A stretch of DNA of 64,000 nucleotides from Streptomyces sp. NBC_00582 (GCF_036345155.1 NZ_CP107772.1:62001-126000); one strand, 5' to 3'. Positions 8,517-17,649 are shown, counted from the first letter of the stretch. Notes: generated by a model from the sequence alone, not told the origin. Numbers and translations are program-made.

Positions 8517-9926
8517 TCACACGGCCCGGTGCCGTGCTGCGAGCACCAGGCCGACGGCGAACGACAGTGCGACCGTGCCGGCCGTCGCCCAGGCCGCGGC
8601 GGTGCCGCCAACGAGCAGCGGGAAGTTGTCCACCACCAGGAGGGTCACCGCGAGCAGCCCGGACAGCGCGAGCGCGGGGGCGACGAGCGTGCGCCAACGG
8701 GAGAGGCCGCCTTCGCGCCGGGCGAAGTACACGATGACCGCGACGCTCGTGAGTGCCATGAGCAGCAGCAGCCCCAGGGTGGCCGCGCCCGACAGCCACG
8801 CGTAGATCTGGGTCACCGGATCGAGCCTGGCGACCGCGACGGCGACGAGAGCCACCGCGGTGACCGCGCTGTGCACGAGTGAGGAGTACGACGGCGCGTG
8901 GTGGCGGGGGTGGATCTCACCGAGCCGGACCGGCAGGACACGCTCGGTGCCGAGGGCGTACTGGTAGCGGGTGACGACGTTGTGGAAGGAGAGCACGCAG
9001 GCGAACAGGCTGGTCACCAGCAGCACTTGGACGATGTCGCCGAGGATGGGCAGGACGTAGTCCCCGGCGAGGGTGACGACGAGTCCCTCCGGGTCGGCGG
9101 TGGAGTCGGACACGATGTGTGTGACACCCGAGCCCATGGCGATCGCCCATGCGGACAGCGCGTAGAAGAGGCCGATGGAGATCACGGCAATGTAGGTGGC
9201 GCGGGGGATCGTGCGGTCCGGGTCCCGGGTCTCGTCGCGGAACACCGCGGTCGCCTCGAAGCCGATGAACCCGAAGAACGCGAACATCAGCCCGATGCCG
9301 GGACTTCCCTCGCTCACCGCCGCCGGTGCGAAGGGGCTCCAGGTAAGCGAGGAGTGACCGCCGCGCGCGAACACCGCCACGTCCAGGACCAGGATGACGG
9401 CGACCTCACCGATCAGCAGCAGCCCCAGTACCTTCGAGCTCAGCTCGATGTCGTGGTAGCCGAGCCAGGCCACGAGCAGCGCGGTCAGCGCCGTCCAGAC
9501 CCACCAGGGCGTGTCGACGCCGAAGTAGTGGTGCAACGCGTTGGTCGTGGCGGCGCCGCAGTACGCGTACACCGAGATGGCCAGCACCGCGTAGGAGAAC
9601 AGGGCCAGGGTCGCGGACCCGGTTCCGACGGTCCTGCCGAGTCCGGCGCGGATGTAGGTGTAGAAGGCGCCGGCGTTGTCGACGTAGCGGCTCATGGTCG
9701 TGAAACCGACGGAGAAGACGGTCAGGACGATGGCCGCGATCAGGTAGTGGGCCGGTACGCCGGTGCTCTGGCTGGTGGCGAAGACGAGGGGTACTGTGCC
9801 GCCGACCACGGTCAGCGGGGCCGCGGCCGCGACGACCATGAAGACCAACGAGCCTACGCCGAGCTTGCGTTGGAGTGCGGGTGTGGCCTCGGTGGCCACG
9901 GGAATCGGTTTGGTTCTGGATGTCAT
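8517..9926 (-). CDS. APC-superfamily amino acid/amine permease
   Basis: 469 residues with about 12 membrane segments. The N-terminal segment (VGSLVFMVVAAAAPLTVVGG) and FIGFEATAVFRDETRDPDRTIPRA are characteristic of APC transporters of the amino acid/polyamine group. The start ATG overlaps the stop of the GntR regulator (ATGA) and has GGAGG upstream, so the two are translationally coupled. It probably imports the substrate of the operon, likely an amino acid or amino alcohol. Confidence 0.9.
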   Translation of the reverse strand: MTSRTKPIPVATEATPALQRKLGVGSLVFMVVAAAAPLTVVGGTVPLVFATSQSTGVPAHYLIAAIVLTVFSVGFTTMSRYVDNAGAFYTYIRAGLGRTVGTGSATLALFSYAVLAISVYAYCGAATTNALHHYFGVDTPWWVWTALTALLVAWLGYHDIELSSKVLGLLLIGEVAVILVLDVAVFARGGHSSLTWSPFAPAAVSEGSPGIGLMFAFFGFIGFEATAVFRDETRDPDRTIPRATYIAVISIGLFYALSAWAIAMGSGVTHIVSDSTADPEGLVVTLAGDYVLPILGDIVQVLLVTSLFACVLSFHNVVTRYQYALGTERVLPVRLGEIHPRHHAPSYSSLVHSAVTAVALVAVAVARLDPVTQIYAWLSGAATLGLLLLMALTSVAVIVYFARREGGLSRWRTLVAPALALSGLLAVTLLVVDNFPLLVGGTAAAWATAGTVALSFAVGLVLAARHRAV

Positions 9927-10738
9927 GGACGTACCTCCGAGTGGTCCGGCGCGCGGTTCGTTGAGGAGACGTGGAGTTCGGTGCGGTCGGCCCGGAAGAG
10001 GTCGTAGGAGAACTCCAGGGGCTCGCCGTGCTGGTCGTGGGACGTGCGCGTGATCGCCAGCAGTGGCTGGCCGACCGACACGTCGAGGTGGTGGGTGTGG
10101 TGGCTCTCGGCGAGCCGGACCCGGATGTGCTCGGAGACTTCGCAGGCGGTGACGCCGTAGGTGTCGCGGAACACCTGGGAGAGGGAGCCGGTCAGGTCCT
10201 GGTCGAGGAGCCCGGGGAAGCGCGCCGCCGACACGAACAGCCGCTCCCACGACAGCGGCACCCCGTCGGCGAGCCGCACCCGCTCGACCGCCACCGTCCG
10301 GGACCCGTCCGGCAGACCGAGCCCGGCACAGACCTCCGGATCGCCCCGCCGCAGCCCCGTGGACACGACCCGGGTCGCTTCGGCGAAGTGCTGGTGTCGC
10401 AGGAGCGCGGGGACGCTCACATCGACGCCCGGCTGTCGTGCCACCACCCGGTCGCGGCCGTGCGCGAGCCGACTCCAGCTGTAGACGGGCCAGTTGGGGT
10501 TGGGGCGCAGCGCGAAGGTCCCGCCGGCCTTCCCGCGGGTCCGACGTACCTCGCCCTCCGCCTCCAGCCAGGCCAGGGCCCGGCGGACGGACTCCCGGCT
10601 GGTGCCGAAGATCTCGGTCAGACGGCGCTCGGTGGGCAGCCGGCCGCCCATGCGCACCTCACCGCGCCGGATCATCGCCAGCACGCCCTCCGCGACCTTG
10701 CCGGCGGCCGGGCCGAGCGGGTCACGCCCGGTGCTCAT
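9923..10738 (-). CDS. GntR-family regulator with UTRA domain (HutC type)
   Basis: 271 residues. A winged HTH occupies about residues 10-75 (LPTERRLTEIFGTSRESVRRAL), and a UTRA ligand-binding domain follows (ERVRLADGVPLSWERLFV; LLAITRTSHDQHGEPLEFSYDLF). It sits inside the operon, overlapping the kinase gene by 17 bases and the permease start by 4. This supports autoregulation and sensing of a pathway metabolite. The DNA site was not identified; the region upstream of the aminotransferase start (12985-13080) is where to look. Confidence 0.88.
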   Translation of the reverse strand: MSTGRDPLGPAAGKVAEGVLAMIRRGEVRMGGRLPTERRLTEIFGTSRESVRRALAWLEAEGEVRRTRGKAGGTFALRPNPNWPVYSWSRLAHGRDRVVARQPGVDVSVPALLRHQHFAEATRVVSTGLRRGDPEVCAGLGLPDGSRTVAVERVRLADGVPLSWERLFVSAARFPGLLDQDLTGSLSQVFRDTYGVTACEVSEHIRVRLAESHHTHHLDVSVGQPLLAITRTSHDQHGEPLEFSYDLFRADRTELHVSSTNRAPDHSEVRP

Positions 10739-11726
10739 GGCGTACGGCGGTGAGGTAGTCGTCGGCCAGGTAGCGGCGGGCCAGTCGCGCGGACTGCGCC
10801 GCGAAGGCCGGCCGGAGCGAGGCGGCGAAGGGCGTGTCCCCGCGCTTGTGCACCCAGGCGACCAGCATCAGCCGGCGCAGCATCACCAGGGCGGGCACCG
10901 CCCGTACGTCCTCCTCCCGCAGCGCCCGACGCGACTCGTAGCCCCGCAGCCACGAGGCCACCCACTGCGCCGCCCGCGGATCGTGCTCGACGAACGACAG
11001 AGAGCACGCCAGGTCGTAGAGGAACCAGCCGCTGCCGCAGTCGTCGAAGTCGATGAGCCGTACGGCGTCGGTGGCGACGAGCAGGTTGGCGGCGCGCAGG
11101 TCGCCGTGGATGAGACCGAAGACGGCCGGGCTCCTGCCGTACGCGTCGAGTTCTCGGGTGAGCTTCTCCTCGGCCCGTGCGAGCACCTCGGCGTCGCCAG
11201 GGGACACATCGGGGTTGTCCGACCAGCGGCCCCACAGCGAGGCCGCGCCGATCAGGTTGTCCAGGTCCCAGTCGGGCCGGACGAAGGTGGCGGGCCGTCG
11301 CCACCGCGACGCGTGCTCGTGCAGGGCGGCGGTCTCCCGGCCGACGACCTCCATCACGTCCGCGAAGTCCGTCGTGTCGGGCTCGGCGCCGGGTGCGAAC
11401 TCGAAGAGCGCCGCGTGCTGGAGCACCCCGTCCGGACCGCGGAAGCTCGCCGCCGGCTCGCCCGCCGGAGTCGGTACCACCGCGGGTGTGGCGACCGCGC
11501 CGTCGGCCCGCAGTCGCTCGATCCACATCAGTTCGCTGCGGATCTGGGGGAGGGAGCGGAAGCCCGGCCGGTGCAGGCGCAGGACCAGCGGATCGGGGGT
11601 GTCGGTGAAGGTGCACAGATAGGTGGCGTTCTCCGAGAGGCTCAGCAGCCGGGCCTCGGCCAGCGCGCCGTCCCGGCCGTACGCGGTGAGCGCGGCGGTG
11701 ATCTGCCCGTCCCAGGTGTCAGACAT
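10722..11726 (-). CDS. APH-like small-molecule kinase (hydroxylysine/amino-alcohol kinase type)
   Basis: 334 residues of the APH/ChoK fold. The catalytic loop IHGDLRAANLLV lies near residue 205 and the metal-binding IDFDDCG about 15 residues later. A Gly-rich-loop region starts at residue 30 (ENATYLCTF). It overlaps the aminotransferase-fold gene by 8 bases upstream and the regulator by 17 downstream. In animals and bacteria, kinases of this fold pair with class-III-aminotransferase-fold phospho-lyases to degrade hydroxylysine or phosphoethanolamine. That pairing, rather than antibiotic resistance, is the better reading here. Confidence 0.78.
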   Translation of the reverse strand: MSDTWDGQITAALTAYGRDGALAEARLLSLSENATYLCTFTDTPDPLVLRLHRPGFRSLPQIRSELMWIERLRADGAVATPAVVPTPAGEPAASFRGPDGVLQHAALFEFAPGAEPDTTDFADVMEVVGRETAALHEHASRWRRPATFVRPDWDLDNLIGAASLWGRWSDNPDVSPGDAEVLARAEEKLTRELDAYGRSPAVFGLIHGDLRAANLLVATDAVRLIDFDDCGSGWFLYDLACSLSFVEHDPRAAQWVASWLRGYESRRALREEDVRAVPALVMLRRLMLVAWVHKRGDTPFAASLRPAFAAQSARLARRYLADDYLTAVRHEHRA

Positions 11727-12984
11727 GGGTGGCCGCCACTTTCCGTACGGCGTCCCGCAGGCGGGTGAGGATCTCGGCGGTCTCCTGCTCGGTGAGCAGC
11801 AGGCCGGGCTTGAACTGCAGGACGGCAGGGTCGAGCGTGGAGAAGATCGCCCAGACGCCCTGCCGGTAGAGCTCGGCCATGATCGCCTTCGCGCCGACGG
11901 CACCGAACTCCAGGCCGATGACCAGTCCCTTCTGCCGGATCCCGGTGAGCGCGCGGGGCAGTTCGGCGCGCAGCCCCGCGAGGCCTTCGGTGACCTGGTC
12001 GATGCGTTGCCGGACGTTCTCGCGGGTCTCGGGCCGCTGCGTGATCTCCAGGACCTTGGCGGCCACGGCACAGCCGAGTTCGGCGCCTCCGAAGGTCGCC
12101 ATGTGGGCGAAGCCGTCCCGCTCCAGCCACCCGCTCGCCACCGGGCCCAGAAGGGCGGCGCTGACCGGGTAGAGGCCGCCGCCGAGGCCCTTGCCGGTCA
12201 CCAGGATGTCGGGGGTGACGCCTTCGCCGTACACGCCCCACAGCTCACCGGTCCTGCCGAGGCCGGTCTGGACCTCGTCCGCGATGTAGAGGGTGCCGGT
12301 GGCGTCGCACGCCTGCTTCACGCCGGCGAGATAGCCGGGCTCGGGCATCGGGAAGCCGTAGGTGGCCGGCACCGTCTCCATGATCACGGCGGCGGCGTCC
12401 TCACCGGCGAGCACGGCCGTCATCGCGTCGAGGTCGTTGAACGGCACCTGGACGAACTCGTCGGGGCTGTCCGACCGGAACAGCTGCGAGAACCGCGAAT
12501 CGCCGGTGGCCACGGCCAGTCCCGTATGCCCGTGGTACGCCTTGACGACCGACACGACCTTCCGTCGGCCGGTGGCGTACCGGGCGCTCTTCAACGCGAC
12601 GTCGACCGCTTCCCCGCCGCTGGACCCGAAGACGACCTTGTCCGCGCCCGGCGTCGCCTCGACGAGCCGTCGTGCCAGATGGGCGCGGCCCGGGGTGGGG
12701 AAGTGGTGGTTGCCGATGTCGAGGTGCCGGAGGGCGTGTGTGAGGGTGTCCACCAGTTCGGGGTTGCGATGCCCGAGGTTGTAGGTGCCACCGTTCAGAT
12801 GGACGTCCATCACCTCGTGTCCGTCGACGTCGGTCAGGCGGTACCCGGATCGTTCCCCGACGACGAACGGAACGCCCTCGTCCTGCCAGAACGCCGTCTT
12901 GTCCGGGTTCCAGTACCGCCGCGCGTCGGCGAGGACCTCGGCCTTCGACGCGTACCCGTACATGGACAACTGCTCGATCCCCAA
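11719..12984 (-). CDS. Class III aminotransferase-fold PLP enzyme (possible phospho-lyase)
   Basis: 421 residues. The PLP-ring Asp is in IADEVQTGLGRTG near residue 233 and the Schiff-base Lys in LVTGKGLGGG near 262; FGSSGGEAVDVALKSAR binds the phosphate. The TTG at 12984 is taken as start because GAGGAGG lies exactly 7 bases upstream and no ATG has comparable context. It is the first gene of the operon and overlaps the kinase gene by 8 bases. Next to an APH-like kinase it may eliminate phosphate and ammonia from a phosphorylated amino alcohol; ordinary transamination is the alternative. Confidence 0.85.
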   Translation of the reverse strand: MGIEQLSMYGYASKAEVLADARRYWNPDKTAFWQDEGVPFVVGERSGYRLTDVDGHEVMDVHLNGGTYNLGHRNPELVDTLTHALRHLDIGNHHFPTPGRAHLARRLVEATPGADKVVFGSSGGEAVDVALKSARYATGRRKVVSVVKAYHGHTGLAVATGDSRFSQLFRSDSPDEFVQVPFNDLDAMTAVLAGEDAAAVIMETVPATYGFPMPEPGYLAGVKQACDATGTLYIADEVQTGLGRTGELWGVYGEGVTPDILVTGKGLGGGLYPVSAALLGPVASGWLERDGFAHMATFGGAELGCAVAAKVLEITQRPETRENVRQRIDQVTEGLAGLRAELPRALTGIRQKGLVIGLEFGAVGAKAIMAELYRQGVWAIFSTLDPAVLQFKPGLLLTEQETAEILTRLRDAVRKVAATHV

Positions 12985-13273
12985 TGCCCGGCCTCCTCGC
13001 ACGCGGCTTTCCGTGAACGACTCCACGGTCGGCCGGGCATTTTGCGTCCTGGTGTGGTCGCTGGTTCGGACGCGTAACGCTTGAGGTCCGGTTGTGGTCC
13101 GGTGCCCGGGTACGGGCATCGCCGCGTGCGGCGGGTCACTGCCACCGCCCGGCGGATCGCGGGGTGGCGGGCGGGCAGTCCGGCCGCGGTCAGGGCGCCC
13201 CGACCCCGTAGCGCTCCCCGCACCCCGCCTCCCTCCCCTTTACCTCTTCTCTCCAGTGATCGGGGGGCCGGCA

Positions 13274-13320
13274 GGGGTGCTCCGTGGGGGATGTCAGACC
13301 CCCGACCACGCCGTTTCGAA
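13274..13320 (+). repeat. Dispersed 47-bp motif, copy B
   Basis: This is the second copy of the element at 4822-4868, same orientation, with core GGGGGATGTCAGACCCCC and end GTTTCGAA. It lies in the 410-bp non-coding stretch 12985-13397, between the start of the aminotransferase operon and the small zinc-ribbon gene. I see nothing else in that stretch apart from the presumed operon promoter. Confidence 0.7.
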
Positions 13321-13397
13321 CGTGGTGACCCGTGGAAACAGTTTGGTTCACCCGTCGAGGGCCCCACAGGGAAGCGCGAGGCGGCCACGGAGCACAG

Positions 13398-13858
13398 CTA
13401 CGCCTCCCCCTCCCCCGGCCGGCTCACCAGCCGGGTGCCGGTCGCTTCGTCGTCCAGGGTGATACGGACTCCGCCTTCGCCCCCGTGCGCGCCGATCCAC
13501 CTCGCGGTCTTGTCCTGCGCGGTGACCAGCTCGTCCCACCAGCCCTCCAGCGTCGGCCGCCCGCCGACCCACCGGGTAACCCGGTACCGGCCTGCCACAG
13601 GCCGGCCGGCCGCCCAGTTCTCGCGGATCCCGGCGATCATGCAGTCCCGGCACTGGTCATGCCAGCGCCGCCCCAGGCCCGGAAGGACGACGACGCGCGT
13701 GGCGACCGCGAGCGCCCCGCAGGAGCAGCAGCGGCGCCGGCCCGGCGGGTCGGGGTCGATGCGGGCCAGCCAGTCGGCCCGCACCGGGTGGGCGGAGCGG
13801 GGTCCAGGGTGGCCGGGTCGACGCCGAGGAACGCGAGTCGCTCCAGGTCAGCGTGCAT
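13398..13858 (-). pseudogene. Small zinc-ribbon hypothetical protein, probable frameshift
   Basis: A strong site (GGGAGGAGG) precedes the ATG at 13858, whose frame reads MHADLERLAFLGVDPATLD and then degenerates. The frame that follows, from about 13805 on, reads HPVRADWLARIDP, a CCSCG knuckle, HDQCRDCM and a C-terminal half rich in Trp, ending at 13398. Four cysteines in two CxxC-like pairs suggest one zinc site. The GTG at 13784 could start a shorter protein of 128 residues. Function is unknown; it is divergent from the DUF6233 gene. Confidence 0.5.
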
Positions 13859-13926
13859 CGCGTCCTCCTCCCTGTGCTCTCCCCCTCGTCATGCCGGTGG
13901 GCAGCCTATCCCCTAGAATCGAACAT

Positions 13927-14265
13927 GTGACCGATAGATTGCCGTCCCGGCTGGAGATGCTGCGCTTCGCCCGCCGCGTCGCCGAGCAGCAGCTCACCCA
14001 GATCGACCGGTGGATCCGGACGGAGGAACGGCGCGAAGCCGAGCGGCGGCACGGTCTCGCGGCCCGGCCCCCGGCGCCGGACTGGCTGATCGAGCGCGGC
14101 CTGTCCGGCGAGGAAGCGGTGTATGTGCACGCGGGAAACTGCTGGAACGGGGGGAAGCGTTCGAAGGGCGTCGACCGGATGACGGCCCTGCGCGCGCTCA
14201 CCGAGGGCGTACCCGCCTGCCCGCAGTGCCGGCCGGACAGCATGCTCGGCTACCTGGAAGGGTGA
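13927..14265 (+). CDS. DUF6233-family protein
   Basis: 112 residues starting at GTG. It has a helical N-terminal half with basic/acidic heptads (RLEMLRFARRVAEQQLTQIDRWI) and the family's C-terminal pattern: APDWLIERGL, VHAGNCWNGGKRSKGV, then CPQCRPDSMLGYLE. The CPQC pair with the upstream Cys could form a small metal site. Such proteins are common in Streptomyces accessory regions, and their function is unknown. It ends one base before the Ku remnant on the other strand. Confidence 0.78.
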   Translation: MTDRLPSRLEMLRFARRVAEQQLTQIDRWIRTEERREAERRHGLAARPPAPDWLIERGLSGEEAVYVHAGNCWNGGKRSKGVDRMTALRALTEGVPACPQCRPDSMLGYLEG

Positions 14266-14266
14266 G

Positions 14267-14830
14267 TCAGGCGCTGCGGGACTGGCGGGCGGTCGTCTTC
14301 TTCGCCGCGGTCTTCTTGGCCGGCGTCTTCGCGGTTGCCTTCTTGGCTGCGGCCTTCTTCCTCGGCTTCGACTCCTCGCCGCGGGCCGCCTTCGCCTTGG
14401 CCACGGACTCGTTCAGCGCGGCCATCAGATCGAGCACCTGGCTCGGCTCCTCCGGCTCCGGCGCCTCGGGCAGCTCACGGTCCTGCCGCTTCGCCTCGAT
14501 GATCTGCGCCATGGCCTCGGTGTAGGCATCCCTGAACTCCGGGCCTTCCAGGTCCTCACGGGTCATCGTCTCCAGCAGCGCGATTGCGCCCTCGATCTCC
14601 TCCTCGGAGACCTCCACCCGCGGAGGCAGCAGCTCGGCAGGGTCGCGGATCTCGTCCGGCCAGCGCATGGCATGCAGCACGATCGCATCGCCGCGCACCC
14701 GCAACAGCCCCAGGCGCTCGCGGCCGGACCACGCATACTTCGCGATGGCGGTTGGAGTCCCTGATCGATTAGTTTCCGTAACTGCATGTGCCTCCAGGCG
14801 GCGGCCGAAGTACCACCGCCTGCTGGCGGC
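14267..14830 (-). pseudogene. Ku-like DNA end-binding protein, N-terminally truncated
   Basis: The frame carries the C-terminal core of bacterial Ku: AIAKYAWSGRERLGLLRV, VLHAMRWPDEIRDP and VLDLMAALNESV. A Lys/Ala-rich tail (AAAKKATAKTPAKKTAAKK) follows, the DNA-binding extension seen in actinobacterial Ku. Homology can be followed upstream to about 14830 (WYFGRR) but the first half of the protein is missing. An internal ATG at 14704 would only give 145 residues without the ring that threads DNA. It is therefore a relic of the NHEJ system. Confidence 0.8.
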
Positions 14831-15031
14831 GAGGCGTTCGGCGAATGACCGTGTAGTTCAAGCCCGGCGACACCGCGCATGCGGTGGAGCAACTCGACTG
14901 GATGCGGGCGGTGTTCTTCGCCAACCGCCCAGACGACCCCGGCGGCGGTACACCTTCGGGCCGTGCCTGCGCGGCGTCGAAGCGGGCCGACCGCATCAGA
15001 TGCCTGTGCGACGAGGCCGGCCGTGCCCTTG

Positions 15032-15655
15032 TCAGTGGTGGCGCGGGCGGGGCAGCAGGGCGAACGCGGTCTCCGCGATCGAGGTCAGGCGGTCGGGGCC
15101 GTGGCCGTACGCGCCTACGACATCGCTGCCGCGGATGACGGTCAGCACAAGGTAGGCGAGGTCGTCGGGGTCCGCGTCGGGGTCGATGTCGCCGTTGCGC
15201 TGCGCCGCTCGCACGCAGTCGGCCACCGCCGTCCGGACCACGGAGAAGCAGTCGTTGGCCAGGCGTTGCACCTCGGGATCGGAGCCGCCGACCTCCAGGG
15301 CCATCTTGGCGGCGAAGCAGGCCGCCGCCGCCCGGTCATCGGCGGGGGGTACGTCGGCGGCGAGCGGCACCCCGTGGACGGCGCGCAGCAAGTACGCGTG
15401 CAGTCGTTCCAGGGCGCCCTCATCCGGTCCGTCGAGCATCTTCCGCGGACCCTGCGCCAGCCGGGCGAAGTAGCCGGTCATCGCCTGCAGCAGCACGCCG
15501 TGCTTGCCGTCGAACGCGGCATAGAGGCTGCCGCGGCCCAGGCCGGTGGCGGCGCTGATGTCGTCGACGCTCGTGCCGTTGTAGCCCGAGGCGCGGAACT
15601 GCCGCTCAGCGGCATGCAGGACGTGGTCGGGGTCAAAGCTTCGTGGTCTCGCCAT
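15032..15655 (-). CDS. TetR-family repressor, likely owner of the repeated operator
   Basis: 207 residues. The N-terminal HTH (VDDISAATGLGRGSLYAAF) is followed by an all-helical ligand domain of the AcrR/YcdC-like type. The ATG at 15655 begins MARPRSFD, a typical TetR opening. The gene diverges from the SDR at 15828, with operator copy 1 between them (15683-15735), so it probably represses itself and the SDR. A deleted copy of the gene flanks operator copy 2. The same operator precedes four other transcription units, which makes it the likely master regulator of 15-30 kb. Confidence 0.88.
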   Translation of the reverse strand: MARPRSFDPDHVLHAAERQFRASGYNGTSVDDISAATGLGRGSLYAAFDGKHGVLLQAMTGYFARLAQGPRKMLDGPDEGALERLHAYLLRAVHGVPLAADVPPADDRAAAACFAAKMALEVGGSDPEVQRLANDCFSVVRTAVADCVRAAQRNGDIDPDADPDDLAYLVLTVIRGSDVVGAYGHGPDRLTSIAETAFALLPRPRHH

Positions 15656-15682
15656 ACAAAGACGGTAAAGCGGACCCACCCT

Positions 15683-15735
15683 TCTTGACAACCCAGTACA
15701 GAACCGCCTAGGTTTCCGACTGTTCAGTACACAAC
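15683..15735 (+). promoter_or_regulatory. Repeated promoter/operator module, copy 1
   Basis: TTGACA at 15685 and TAGGTT at 15709, spaced 18 bases, form a good promoter for the SDR. GTACAGAAC (15696-15704) and GTTCAGTAC (15722-15730) form an inverted repeat (8 of 9 positions) that brackets the -10 box, so a bound dimer pair would block RNA polymerase. It also lies about 30 bases from the divergent tetR start. Four further copies occur at 22281, 22633, 24662 and 28774. Confidence 0.75.
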
Positions 15736-15827
15736 CTTTCTGAGCTCACCGGGACCGGCTTGGTCCGGGCTTGCAGAACCGGTGCGCGCACCGTGTCGGT
15801 CATGGCCACACAACCGAAGGAACCACC

Positions 15828-16643
15828 ATGCAGACAGCTCCCCCAGTAGCCCTCGTGTCGGGCGCCTCCTCCGGGATCGGGCGGGCGGCAGCGCGCGCCC
15901 TCGTGGGTGCCGGCTTCGCGGTGGTCGGCACGAGCCGCAACGCGGCGAACGCCGAGCCGCTCCCCGGGGTGACGTTCCTCGATCTCGACGTGGCCGACGA
16001 CGAGTCGGTCCGCTCCCTGGTCGAGGAGGTGATCGAGCGGTTCGGCCGAATCGACGTCCTGGTCAACAACGCCGGCGTGGGCGCGGTCGGCGCCGGCGAG
16101 GAGAGCTCGATCCACCAGGCCAAGGAGGTCTTCGACATCAACGTCTTCGGCGTGATGCGGATGACCAACGCAGTGCTGCCCCACATGCGCGCCCAGGGCA
16201 GTGGCCGCGTGGTCAACGTCTCCTCGGTCCTCGGTCTGATCCCAGCCCCCTTCATGGCCGTCTACGCCGCCACCAAGCACGCGGTCGAGGGCTACTCCGA
16301 GTCCGTCGACCACGAGCTTCGCGAGCACGGCGTCCGGGTGCTGCTGGTCGAGCCGGCCTACACCAGCACGAGTTTCGAGGCGAGCAGCATGGCGCCCGAC
16401 GCGCCCCTGCCGATCTACGCCGCACAGCGGGAGATCTCCCGGGACGTGCTGGCCACGGCCGTGCGCAACGCCGACCACCCGGACGTCGTCGCGAAGGTGA
16501 TCGTCGCGGCCGCCACCGATTCCAAGCCCAAGCTCCGCTACACCGCCGGCCCGATGGCCAGACGCGTCAGCGCCCTGCGCCGGATCGTGCCCTCGCGCGC
16601 CTTCGACCAACAGGTCCGCAAGCTCAACCGACTGGCCGGCTGA
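15828..16643 (+). CDS. Short-chain dehydrogenase/reductase
   Basis: 271 residues, classical SDR with VSGASSGIGRAAA near residues 10-22, LVNNAGVG near 82, a Ser in VNVSSVLG and the YAATKHAVEGYSESV active site near 146-155. It resembles the oxidoreductases that precede an alpha/beta hydrolase in actinobacterial catabolic or detoxification clusters. The ATG at 15828 follows GAAGGAACC. It is the first gene under operator copy 1, and the hydrolase at 16753 follows within 110 bases, probably in the same transcript. Confidence 0.88.
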   Translation: MQTAPPVALVSGASSGIGRAAARALVGAGFAVVGTSRNAANAEPLPGVTFLDLDVADDESVRSLVEEVIERFGRIDVLVNNAGVGAVGAGEESSIHQAKEVFDINVFGVMRMTNAVLPHMRAQGSGRVVNVSSVLGLIPAPFMAVYAATKHAVEGYSESVDHELREHGVRVLLVEPAYTSTSFEASSMAPDAPLPIYAAQREISRDVLATAVRNADHPDVVAKVIVAAATDSKPKLRYTAGPMARRVSALRRIVPSRAFDQQVRKLNRLAG

Positions 16644-16752
16644 CCCCGCAGTACACCCGGCGCCCGAGCAGACGCACATGTCCAGAACCAGAGACACAGA
16701 AGCCGGCATCAGCAAACTCTCGCCCGACCACTCTTGGAAACGGCTGACACCC

Positions 16753-17595
16753 ATGGAGTTCGAACACGTCACGTTCGACCTGCCACACGGCACCTTCCAC
16801 GCGCTGCAGGGTGGTGACCCCGATGGGCGACCGACGCTCGTCCTGCACGGCTTCCCGGACCATCCGCCGACCGCGAAGCCCTTCCTCGCCGAGCTCGGCC
16901 GCCGCGGACGTCACGTCCTCGCACCCTGGCTTCGCGGTTACGCGCCGTCCCCGACCGCGGGGCCGTTCGACTTCGCATCCCTCACCAGCGACGTGCTCGC
17001 GCTGATCGACCGCTGGTCTCCCGGGCGAGCCGTGGAGTTGGTCGGCCACGACTGGGGCGCCTTCATCACCTACGATGCCGTCGCCACCGCGCCGGAGCGG
17101 ATCGAACGCGCGGTCACGCTCGCCATCCCCCACCCACGCACGTTCCTGAAGCTGCTGCGCCCCGCGCAGCTGCGCCGGAGCTGGCACATGGGGCTCTTTC
17201 AACTGCCGGGAACCGGCTGGCTGGCCGGCGCCCGCGATCTCGCCCTCATCGACCACCTCTGGCGTCAGTGGTCGCCCGGCCTCTCGCTCGATCCAGCTCT
17301 CCAGGCGGAGCTGCACAAGGACCTGCGGGCGAGCATGCCCGCGCCCCTGAAGTACTACCGGCAGATGATGCGACCCAGCATGCTCGGGGTGTTGCGCCGC
17401 ACGTCTCAGCCGATCAAGGTACCCCTGCTGCAGCTCCACGGTGCCGACGACGGCGGCATCCTCCCCCCGCAGATCGACGACCGGCATCGGTTCGCCGCCC
17501 CGCACGCGCTGGAGATCGTCCCCGACGTCGGTCACTTCCTGCACGTCGAGGCCCCCGAGGCGATCGCGGAACGGATCGCGGCATGGGCCCAGTAG
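16753..17595 (+). CDS. Alpha/beta hydrolase (epoxide hydrolase-like)
   Basis: 280 residues. The oxyanion-hole motif HGFPDHP lies near residue 33 and the nucleophile elbow GHDWGAF near 97, where Asp replaces Ser as in epoxide hydrolases and haloalkane dehalogenases. A cap domain follows, and the C-terminal HGADDG and GHFLHVEAPE supply the acid and His. The start is set at MEFEHV; an in-frame ATG at 16678 is possible, and neither has a strong ribosome site. It shares the unit with the SDR. A paralogue lies at 25050-25985. Confidence 0.82.
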   Translation: MEFEHVTFDLPHGTFHALQGGDPDGRPTLVLHGFPDHPPTAKPFLAELGRRGRHVLAPWLRGYAPSPTAGPFDFASLTSDVLALIDRWSPGRAVELVGHDWGAFITYDAVATAPERIERAVTLAIPHPRTFLKLLRPAQLRRSWHMGLFQLPGTGWLAGARDLALIDHLWRQWSPGLSLDPALQAELHKDLRASMPAPLKYYRQMMRPSMLGVLRRTSQPIKVPLLQLHGADDGGILPPQIDDRHRFAAPHALEIVPDVGHFLHVEAPEAIAERIAAWAQ

Positions 17596-17649
17596 CGGAT
17601 CACTCGACCCCCGCGGCGAGACCACCCGAATGGGCGTCGCGGGGCCGTC

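Noticed and set aside
10722..11726. Antibiotic-resistance aminoglycoside phosphotransferase.
   Set aside because: Its overlap with the PLP-enzyme gene and the permease/SDR context fits a catabolic kinase better.
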